Shown here: piece after piece, positions 8,862 through 18,000 of the stretch
How positions within the stretch are numbered: position 1 is the first letter of the stretch
Layout: every line of letters begins with the position of its first letter
DNA from: JACVRN01 sp035276685
Lineage (GTDB): Bacteria > Acidobacteriota > Blastocatellia > Pyrinomonadales > Pyrinomonadaceae
Length of the DNA stretch: 64,000 nucleotides
Direction of reading: 5' to 3'
NCBI GenBank assembly: GCA_035276685.1
Contig: DATELK010000065.1
Coordinates: forward strand, 1 to 64,000
Position numbers and translations under genes: made by a program
Notes under the pieces: model-generated
Told to the model about the DNA's origin: nothing
Seen by the model: the letters and a program-made list of their open reading frames with translations, nothing else
Database searches by the model: none

Positions 8862-10134
8862 CTTTCGACCGAAGCTCTGTCTTCAGGAGGTGAAAAACCC
8901 TGCGGGGGCGCGTGAAAAGAGTGGGGCAGGTAGAGAGGGCCGAGCGTGCCGCCAGCTCCGCCAGCCGCCACTCTCCCTGAGCGGCGAGCTTCTCTGAGGC
9001 CAGATACTGAGAGTGGCCGCCCGTCCAGCAGTACTCAAGATAGCCCTTCCAGCCTAAGCGCGGCCACACGCCAAAGAGCGAGCGCTCCGTAGAAAAGCTT
9101 TTTCGCGGCTTACCCAAAGCCTGCTCGTAGATTTTCAGGTAATCCCCGGCCATCCTCTCAAGGCTGAACCGCTCACGCGCAAACCTCTCGGACTCAGCGC
9201 GCCGACGACGCATCCCTTCCTCATCACTCAGAGTCTCTATGATGAGCGCGGCCACTTCTTCCGCCTTCATCTCGAAGGGATAGAGGACTCCGCCGTGCTC
9301 TGGGCTGATGCATTCGTTTACGCCGCGCACGTCCGGCCCTATGGCGGGGCAGCCTGCGGCCTGCGCTTCCAAGAGAGTCAAAGGAAGCCCCTCGAAGCTT
9401 GAGGTAGAGAGGACGCAGCCGCCGCTCGCCGCCACCTCAAGATAAAGCTCTGCCATCTTCTCTACCGGCACAGCGCCCCAGAAGTCTGCGATAGGCTGCA
9501 AAGCATCGACGGCTTCGGGCGCAACTTTAGCGACCTCTTCCGGGCCGTAAGGCTCCACCAGATATAGACGCATGCCCGCCGCGTGAAGAAGGGGCGCTAC
9601 CTCAGCGAGCTTGTCTATGCGCTTCTGCTCGACGTTGATGCCGCGACCTATCCACGCGACAATCGGAGGCCCCTTCACTTCCGTCACCTCTGCCGCTTTA
9701 AAACGCGCGGTGTCAATGCCGTTAAGCACGGTCTGAACCTCCACGCCAGTCTCAGCACGCTGTTCCTCGGCCTCCCACCTTGAGCAGCTCACGAGCGCGT
9801 CCGCGTTCAGAGGGTTCCACGTAGGCACGTTGCGCCCGTGTGAAGTGAGCACGAGCTTCGGCCCGAGCATGCGAACCGCAGCGAGCCCTACGTGCCAGTC
9901 CGTGCTGTTGGCGTGAACTATGTCGAAGCCCTTAGAGCGCACGAGCTTCATGAGGTCTGCCAAATCTCCGAAGTGAGCCGTGAGGTCTTCCGGCAGGTTC
10001 TCTTCCATGGGGCCGTGGTTGAAGAAGAAGAGCTCGCACTCGTGGCCGCGCTCGCGCAGCATCCTGGAGAGCGAGACCATCCAGGTCTCCACCCCTCCCA
10101 TGATGCAGCCCTCGTTGGCCAGCAGTATCTTCAT
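8839..10134 (-). CDS. Glycosyltransferase family 4
   Basis: A GT4 enzyme of 431 residues, slightly long. It begins MKILLANEGCIMGGVETWM, the GG-containing loop usual at the start of GT-B enzymes. The donor half has STSSFEGLPLTLLEAQAAG, an intact EX7E motif, then PDVRGVNE. The C-terminal 80 residues, rich in Trp and Arg, extend past the GT-B core. The last six codons come from the palindromic repeat. It lies 24 bases downstream of a GT2 gene and probably shares its transcript. Acceptor and donor are unknown. Confidence 0.88.
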   Translation of the reverse strand: MKILLANEGCIMGGVETWMVSLSRMLRERGHECELFFFNHGPMEENLPEDLTAHFGDLADLMKLVRSKGFDIVHANSTDWHVGLAAVRMLGPKLVLTSHGRNVPTWNPLNADALVSCSRWEAEEQRAETGVEVQTVLNGIDTARFKAAEVTEVKGPPIVAWIGRGINVEQKRIDKLAEVAPLLHAAGMRLYLVEPYGPEEVAKVAPEAVDALQPIADFWGAVPVEKMAELYLEVAASGGCVLSTSSFEGLPLTLLEAQAAGCPAIGPDVRGVNECISPEHGGVLYPFEMKAEEVAALIIETLSDEEGMRRRRAESERFARERFSLERMAGDYLKIYEQALGKPRKSFSTERSLFGVWPRLGWKGYLEYCWTGGHSQYLASEKLAAQGEWRLAELAARSALSTCPTLFTRPRRVFHLLKTELRSKAGQNRLR

Positions 10135-10158
10135 CTTAAACCCTGCGGCTCGCCCCCT

Positions 10159-11103
10159 TCAGTCCTTGATTCTGAAAATCGTGCAGTAGAGCTTTCTTCC
10201 CGCGTGCTTGAAAAAGCCTCTGGGATAGTACCTGAGTATCGTCCTCATGCCGCGCAGCGCCTCGCGCCGCTGGCCGGGCGTGCGAAGCTGCATACGAACC
10301 TTCTCCACCATCCCCTCGCCGTAGCGATACTTCCAGTAGCGCCGCCCGCGCCGGTAAGACTGCTCTAACGGCTTGTTCCCTTTGACGAAGGGCCACTGCG
10401 CGCCGTGAACCGCGAGCGTCATCTTCAGCATTCGCTCGGAGTTGCTCGACATGTTAGAGCCGTGCGCGCGGTACTCGGCCACCATCACGCCGTGACAGTA
10501 GACAGGATGCGCGCGGCTGATACGCAGGTAAAGGTCGTAGTCTTCGGAAGATTTAAGCGAGGTGTCGAACTCTCCCACCGCGTCGAAAACCGTGCGGCGG
10601 TACATGACAGAGGCGGGCACGGTTATGTAGTTGTTCTCAAGTAGAGCGGCGTAGTGCTCCGTCTTAACGTGCGGCTGCGCGTTGGTCTCCTGCGGCACGC
10701 CCTCGGCGTTGATGAGCCTGTAGTGGCCCGACACGAAAGCGCACTCGGGATTTTCTTCCAGATACTTGAGGCCCGTAGAGAGAGCTTCTGGAAGCAGCCT
10801 GTCGTCGGAATCCAGAAAGACCAGATAACGCCCACGGCTCTCCCTTAGCCCGGTGTTGCGCGCTCCCGGCAGTCCCTTATTCTCCTGCCGTATGCAGCGC
10901 GCCTCTTTGTAGCGCGCCGCGACCTCCGAAGTGTTATCGGTAGAGCCGTCGTCAACGACGATTATCTCGAAGTGTGTATAGCTCTGATTAAGCACGCTCT
11001 CCACGGCTTCGCTCAGAAAGTGCGCCTGGTTGTAGCAGGGGATGATGACGGAGACGAGCGGCGCTTCAGTCGGTTGGGATTCGTTTCGTTCTGCTCTTTG
11101 CAT
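10159..11103 (-). CDS. Glycosyltransferase family 2, tandem duplicate
   Basis: An inverting GT2 enzyme (GT-A fold), 314 residues. It starts PLVSVIIPCYNQAHFLSEAV and continues VVDDGSTDNT, with the metal-binding DSDDR at about residue 100. The catalytic region is followed by a basic tail (RRGRRYWKYRYGEGMVEKVR). It is closely similar along its whole length to the next gene upstream (11111-12070), including the tail, so the pair arose by tandem duplication. Seven bases separate the two. It probably adds one sugar of the repeat unit; specificity is unknown. Confidence 0.9.
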   Translation of the reverse strand: MQRAERNESQPTEAPLVSVIIPCYNQAHFLSEAVESVLNQSYTHFEIIVVDDGSTDNTSEVAARYKEARCIRQENKGLPGARNTGLRESRGRYLVFLDSDDRLLPEALSTGLKYLEENPECAFVSGHYRLINAEGVPQETNAQPHVKTEHYAALLENNYITVPASVMYRRTVFDAVGEFDTSLKSSEDYDLYLRISRAHPVYCHGVMVAEYRAHGSNMSSNSERMLKMTLAVHGAQWPFVKGNKPLEQSYRRGRRYWKYRYGEGMVEKVRMQLRTPGQRREALRGMRTILRYYPRGFFKHAGRKLYCTIFRIKD

Positions 11104-11110
11104 CGGCGGC

Positions 11111-12070
11111 TCAGGCTTTGACCCTGAAGATAAGACAGTACAACTTTCTGTAGGCTTGTGTGAAGAACTCTTTTGGGTGATACCTTAAAAGCACCTTTAT
11201 GCTGTGGGCGGCCTGGCCCCACTCAGCTCTCTTTCGCACCTGAGAGCGAACCTTTTCGACCAGATGGCTGCCGTAGAACTCCTTCCACTTGCGCCGCCCT
11301 TCCCTGTAAGCCTGCTCGCGCTCATGGTCGCCTTTGACGAAGGGCCACTGCGCGCGGTGGACTGTGAGCGTGGACTTCAACATGGTGGCGGCGTTGCTCG
11401 AAAGGCTTGAGCCGTGCTCGCGGTAGACCACCACGGCGTGCTGGTGGCAATGAACGGGCGACTCTCTGGCTATGCGAAGATAAAGGTCGTAGTCCTCCGA
11501 GCCCTTCATCTCCATAGCGATGTTGAAGCCGCCCGCGCTTTCAAGCACTGCGCGGCGGAACATCACGACGCCCGGCGTCCAGATGTAGTTCTGGCGCAGC
11601 AGCGCAAGGTAATGCTCCTTCTCTACGCAAGGGAGTTGTTTGACCGGCAGGGGCTCGCCCTCAGGGCCCATGGCCCGGCAGTGGCCCGAGACGAAGGCGT
11701 ATTCTGGATGAGCTTCGAGAAGCCGCACGCCTATCTCAAGCGCGTCGGGCAGCAGGTGGTCGTCCGCATCAAGAAAGACTACGTAACGCCCGGAGCTTTC
11801 CCTCAGCCCGCGGTTGCGCCCCACGGCTGGCCGCCCCTGATTCTCCTGGCTGAGCAGCTTAACTTCCTTGTAACCGCGCGCTACATCCCCCGTGTTGTCC
11901 GTGGAGCCGTCGTCAACGACGATTATCTCGAAGTGAGGATAGCTCTGATTAAGCACGCTCTCTATGGCTTCGCTCAGGTAGTGGCCCTGGTTATAGCAGG
12001 GGATGATGACAGAGACGAGCGGCGAGTCTCGCCCAAAGGTCTCTCTACTGTTCACCCGGCTTAAGTCCAT
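11111..12070 (-). CDS. Glycosyltransferase family 2, tandem duplicate
   Basis: A GT2 enzyme of 319 residues. It has PLVSVIIPCYNQGHYLSEAI, VVDDGSTDNTGDVA and the metal-binding DADDH. It differs from its downstream twin mainly in the acceptor-side region around WTPGVVMFRRAVLESAG, which suggests the two copies use different acceptors or donors. It lies 12 bases downstream of the giant surface-protein gene, so it may be read from the same message. Confidence 0.9.
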   Translation of the reverse strand: MDLSRVNSRETFGRDSPLVSVIIPCYNQGHYLSEAIESVLNQSYPHFEIIVVDDGSTDNTGDVARGYKEVKLLSQENQGRPAVGRNRGLRESSGRYVVFLDADDHLLPDALEIGVRLLEAHPEYAFVSGHCRAMGPEGEPLPVKQLPCVEKEHYLALLRQNYIWTPGVVMFRRAVLESAGGFNIAMEMKGSEDYDLYLRIARESPVHCHQHAVVVYREHGSSLSSNAATMLKSTLTVHRAQWPFVKGDHEREQAYREGRRKWKEFYGSHLVEKVRSQVRKRAEWGQAAHSIKVLLRYHPKEFFTQAYRKLYCLIFRVKA

Positions 12071-12082
12071 GCCTCGCTTGCT

Positions 12083-15000
12083 TCAGGGCCATTGTCTGAG
12101 CGTGGCCGGAAAGAGCCTCATGCTTCTGTCCCACGCCACGGCGCTCATAGACTTCATCAGCTCATTCTCAAAGAGAAGGGGAAGCTCCGGCCTGCTCTCG
12201 TCAAAGCCCAAGGCAAGCATCGTCCCGTCGCTGAAAGTCATGTTGCTTGCGATGACACTCTCGGCAGGGCCGTTGCCGGAAGGAGTGAAGCTGGCCGAAG
12301 TGGTCAACAGCAGCCGGTCGAGCCGCATCCCGTCCTCTCTCATCCAGACGTTCAGCGTGTAGACGCCCGCGCTAGGGATGTTAATCGTAGCCACCTGCGA
12401 CCCGTCCATGGTGCTCTTAGTCCATACCCAAGCCCCGGACGTGGGACTGAAGGTCATGCGGTCTGCCGTTGTGAGCGCCTGTCCGTTCAGTCCTATGTGG
12501 ACGGCGTTGTCCTGCTGGCTGTTGGCCGAAGCCCTGAGCCAGACATGATACGTGCCGGGCGTGGTGAACTTGATGCGGTACTGTAGCTCGGGCGTGGTAG
12601 TGGTGTAGCCCGTGTCCACCTGCGCGCCCGTGTTCGGGTTGGAAATCATAGCGCCCGTTCCGACGAAGCCTGTGAACGAGGTGGTCAAGTCCCATGACTT
12701 TCCGGCGCGCGCAATCTTCTGAGTATACTTTTCAGCCTCCATCACCACCTGCCCGCCCTGCTCTATAAACGCGGGAGAAGGAGTGGGCGTAGGTGTTGGC
12801 GTTGGAGTGGGTGTCGGAGTTGGGGTTGGAGTTGGAGTTGGAGTTGGCGTAGGCGATGGCGTGCCGCCTCCAATCACCTCTATGGCGCTGACCTTGGCAT
12901 TATCAACACTTGCAGCAAAGCTTATGTCCAACACTCCGTCACTGACTGTCACCGGTACCTGCTCGACTATTGCCCTCAGCGCTCCTCCTGCCCTCTGATA
13001 GATGTCATAGTTGGACAGCACTACGCTGTTCTCTATGCTCACATCAAACACACGCGAGCCTGCTCCTCCTCCGTTTCCTCCTACCCCGTGCCATATCTCC
13101 GCAAAGTGCAGCCTCACCGTGTATGTCCCGTTCTGCACTGGGATGGAGTACTTCAGAGCAGGCGTGCCCTGTGCCCCTCCGTATCTCTCTGTCTGATACA
13201 GTGCATCATCCACAGTGTTCTGTATGTCTGTTGATGAAGAGATGGAGAAGGTGGAGCCGTTCTGGAAATAGGTGTCTGCTTTCCATTGCTGCCCTTGTGA
13301 ATCTGTGTATGCCGGGCCTCCCGCGTTCACACGCTCTACAGCTACCTGCGACGCGCCCGGAGTGGCCGACGCCTGATTCGACGCTGCCGATTCTCCGCTT
13401 GCCCCGCCAACAGCCGTCACCACGTAGAAATAGGTAGTCCCGTTCGCTACGGTCGTATCAGTAAAGCTAGTGCCGGCGACGGCGTTGCCGCCGTTAAGCC
13501 TGTTGGCAGCCGTAAGCTGTACGGGGCTCGTGGTGCTTCTGTAAATCCTGTAGCCGCTGCTCCCGCTCACCACGTTCCAGCTTAAAGCGACCTGCGCGTT
13601 TCCGGCCTGGGCCGTGAGGCCCGTCGGCGCTGGCAGGTTGGCGCTGACGTTCCGGTCTATGCGGAAGTAGTCGTAGACGAAGGACAACGGCGCGGCGCTG
13701 CCGTTGCTGACCATGAGGCCCGCGAGCGAGTTGTTCTGCGCAGGCACTACGTTGTTAGCAAACCAAGAGGACGGCACGACGACAGGCGAGCCCAGTTGCA
13801 CAGGATTAGCCGTCTGCTCTAAGCCATAGAAGGCCGTCACGGTTCCCGCCGCCGGATTGCCTACCAGATAAATATCAAGGTCTGTGATGTCTATGGTGCC
13901 TAGGTTAACAGCGCTCTGCTCTATGAAGCTTCCGCCCTGCTCAAGTCCAAGCTGAAGGATTTGGTTGCCGCCCGCGCTTCCCACCAGAGCAAGCCGTATG
14001 AAGTTATCCTGATTGGGCCCGAAGAAGATTCCGGCGACGTGACCGTTCGCGGGCGTGACGCCGGTGCTGAAGGGCTGCACGATGCGGCTCCAGATGCGGA
14101 AGGCCTGCGTGGAGTCGAAGCCTACCTGTAGCGCGTTGACCTGACTGTTGGCTGAGCCTTCGGCCGTGCCGCTAAAGGTCTGAAGCGACATGAAGCCTCC
14201 GGCAGCGCCCACTCTTATGCTCGTAGGATTAGTGTCCGTGCGGTTGCCGTTTGTTGCTATCTGCGTGCCTGTAAAGCCTGTGAGCGCGATTTTACCTAGC
14301 GAGGGGTCGCCCGGATTCCACTCGAAGGCCAGAGGCACAGTAGTATTCGCGCCGTTCTGAGCATCGAAGAAGAGCTGATCTTGAGTGTCGAGTATGCCGT
14401 CGTTGTCGTCGTCCGTGTCCGTCAGGTCGCCTATGAAATCAAGGTCGAAGTCGGGCGGTCGGCTCGCGGCGCTGCACGGGTCTGTGGCGTGAACAGCCTC
14501 GTCCGTGTCCGTGTAGCCGTCGCCGTCATCATCCGTTTTGGAGGGGTCAGGACACATAGCGCCCTCGTTCGGAATCATGATGGTAATCTGGCTCGTCCCG
14601 TGCTCGGCTATGTAGATGATGCCGGAAGCATCGGTCGTGACATCGAGCGGATTGCCGAAGCCGCCAAGGTTGCGCTCGACGGCCGTCGTGCCCGTCTCGC
14701 CCAGTATCACGCGGCGCACGTTCTTGTTGCCCGCGTAAGTGGCGCTAATCAGGTTGCCCTTCATCTGCCCGCCGAAGACGTTGGCCGTGTACTCGACTAT
14801 GCCGTTGGTGCTCGCGCCGTTGTCGTAAGTCGTCAGAGGCGCGAGGTAGTTCGTGAGCGGAACAAGGTCGGGCTCGTAGCTCTTGCCGTCATTCAGGACG
14901 CACTGGCCGCGCGCGGGGTTCGGGTGCCCGCCGTAAGAGCCCTGCGTTACTATGTGGAAAGTGTCCGGCAGAGAGTTGGGATTAATCGAAGGCGTAGAGC

Positions 15001-18000
15001 AGCCGTCGCTGGTCGAAGGCGTGTTGCCCAGAGCATCGTTGCCCGCGTTGTCGTTCAGATAAAGGTTGCCGTTAGAGTGCCAGACGAGGTCGTAAGCGTT
15101 GCGGAAGCCCGTCGCGTAAAGCTCGAACTTGCCCTGTAGCGGCGACATGTCCGAAGCCGTCTTCACGTTCTGCACGTTGAGCGTCGTCGTCCCTATCACC
15201 GCGAGGTTCAGTCGCACCACCGCCGCCGACAGGTAGTACTCATCAAGGTTGCTGAAGAAGGGACTCTTCTGCCCGTAGTTCGTGTTGCCTCCGGTTGCAA
15301 GGTAGAGCCAGCCGTCCGGGCCGAAGCTCATGCCGTTGACCGAATGGTTCTCTCTTGAGCGCGGAAGGCCTGTGACGATGTCCTGATTGCCCGTCACGCT
15401 GAAGTCGTTCGGGTCTGAGGTGGAGTTGTTGGGCTGAAGCGTGAGCTTCGTGACAGTGCCCGAATAGGTGTCAATCGAAAGACCTATGCTGTCCGTGTTC
15501 TGGCCTATGCGCGGGTCGCTGTTGCTCACGTACAGGACTACGTTCGCGGCCGTGCTCTCCGGCGCAATCACAAGTCCCGTGACCTGCCTTCCCGTCGGCG
15601 TGCCCGAAAGGAACTGGCAGTTCGTCAACTGGCCGTTGATGTTGCAGGTGCGCGTGGGCTTGCTGGCTATCTGGTTAAGAGTCTGAACGCCCGTGACGGC
15701 AAGCTGCCCTGTTTGAGCGAGCTTCGCCTGGTCGAGCGTCACTATGTAAATTTGCCCTAGCTGCGTCGCGATGTAGAGACGCTTGTCCGGCCCTATGGCT
15801 ATGCTGGTCGGATTGGCGAAGCCGTTGATGCCGAAGACCGAGCCGGAAGTCGTGCCGCTCTTGATGATGGTCTTGTTGATAAAGCTTATGACGGGAGGCG
15901 CTGGCGAAGCCGCGACAGCCGCGCCAAGCTCGAACTCGTCAAAGACCGTGTTGAAGGAGGACGCGGGGCCCGAGTCGGTCGTAAGCAGCCCGCCGTAAAG
16001 CTGGCTGTTCGACGTGCTCCAACCCGGCGCGCTCGCGGTCGTGCCCACGGAGTTGGTCGCGCCGAAGGTGGGCGAAGACGTAAGGCTCGTCACCTTGCGA
16101 TAGAGAGCTTCTATGGTGCCGTCGCTCTTACGCACGAGCCAGAGGTCTAAGGCTTCCGTGTTGCTGTCAAGCTCCGTCAAATCAAAGGGCACGTCCGCGA
16201 CGACGTTCGTGAATACGCCGCCCGTCTCAAGGCCGAACTGCAAGCGGCCCGCGCCGTTCGCGTACCCCACGACGAGCTTCGCGTAGTTGTCGCTGTTGAG
16301 AGCGAGCGCCACGCCCGCCGATTGAAAATTGGCCGAAGGGATAAACGGCCCCTTGATGCGAGCGCGCACGGAGTAGCTCGCGCTGTTGTTAATCTTGAGG
16401 GCGAGCGCGTTGGCCTGCCCCGTCATGTTCTGGAAGATGTCGCCGTCCGTGCTGGTGACCGTCAACTGGCTGTTGAAGCCGCTCAAAGTCAGGCCCGTGC
16501 TGGCCGCGTCCGGCTGTGCCGTGCCGGGCATGAAGCAGTTAAAGCCGCTTCCCGCGTAAGTGTCCGCGACGGCTCCGCTGAAGTTCAGGAGCGTAGGATT
16601 CGGTGCCGTGTTACAGGCGGGCAGAGCGCCCGAAGCCTTCGCGCTCACGGGCGCTGTGGGAGCCGACGCGCCCGCGTTGTTAACAGCCGTCACCAAGTAG
16701 AAATAGGTGGCGCTCTGTGAAGCGTTCGTGTCTACGAAGGCGGAAGAGGTGAGCGGCGTCGTGCCGTTATAAGGCGTGCCGCTAGTGCTCACCGCGCTCG
16801 TGGTGCCGCGATAGACGTTATAGCCCGTGGCGTTCGACACGTCGTCCCAGTCGAGACTGATGTTGCCGAAACCGGGCGTGGCCGTCAGGCCCGTGGGCGT
16901 GGGCGGCGGCGTGTTGGCCCCGGAGCGTGCGCTCTCAGCAGGGCCGTTGCCCGTAGGCGTAAAGCCCGCCGAAGTCGTCAAGAGCAGCCGGTCAATACGC
17001 ATCCCGTCTTCTCTCATCCAGACGTTGACGGTATGCACGCCTGCCGTCGTCACGTTGAGAGTCGCGACGGGGCCGTCCGAGGTGCTGTTGGTCCAGAGGA
17101 AAGTGCCTAGCGTGCCCAGCGTCATGCGGTCTGCGCTCGCAACCGCCTGACCGTCGAGTCCCGCGTGGACAGAATTATCCTGCAAGCTGTCGGCTTCGGC
17201 CCTCAGCCATAGATAGTAGGTTCCGGTGGCGGAGAAGTTGACCTTGTACTGTAGCTCAGGCGTGGTCGTAGTGTAGTTTGTATCAACCTGATTGCCGTTG
17301 TTCGGAGACGAAAGCATCGCTCCCGTGCCCGTGTATCCTGCTTTGTCCGTGACCTTCGTCCACGATTGCCCGCCGCGCGAAATCTGCTGGTCGTAGTTCT
17401 CTGCCTCCATCACGACCTGCCCGCCCTGCTCTATGAAAGCGCCGCTGCCGGGCGTAGGCGTCGGTGTAGGAGTCGGCGTCGGCTGCGGGTTAAAGTTCGG
17501 GTCGTACTCAATGACTATGACGGATGAAGTGAGGCTCGTCCTCCCGCTTGAATCCTTTGTGACGGCTACTATGTGATTGATGCCGCCCGTGGTGTCCGAG
17601 CGCGTGAGCGTGACGGGGATGTCAACGAAGCCCGCAGAGCCCACGGTCGCAGTCTGCTCTGAGACACCTATGGCCTTGTTGGCGTAGAAGGGCGGCAGGC
17701 CCGCGCCGTTGCCGGAGCCCGCGTCGGTGTAAAGCCCGCCTTCCAGCACCATGAGCTGCACGGTCGAGCCTGCCGTGCCGAAGACGCGCACGGTCTGATT
17801 GGCGGTCGTGACTGTGGCGGGCGCGTTCGGAACGTTCAGCACGGAGACCGCGGGCTGCGCTGGCCTGTAAGCCTTGCCCGTGTTCTGCGACTGGCTGAGG
17901 CTCGCGGGGATGCGGTAGGTGTCCATGACGCGCACTTCGCCGTTACTGAACTCAACCGTCACGCGCGCTCCTACAAGCTCAAGCCCCGAGACTTTGCCCG

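Noticed and set aside
12780..12860. Repeat tract considered as a CRISPR array or satellite
   Set aside because: Units are six bases without spacers and encode an in-frame Pro-Thr linker.
14381..15139. Long plus-strand open frame of about 250 codons opposite the giant gene
   Set aside because: It is antisense to the well-supported propeller/TSP3 coding region, is Arg/Val-rich as expected for a GC-rich complementary frame, and has no recognisable domain or ribosome site.
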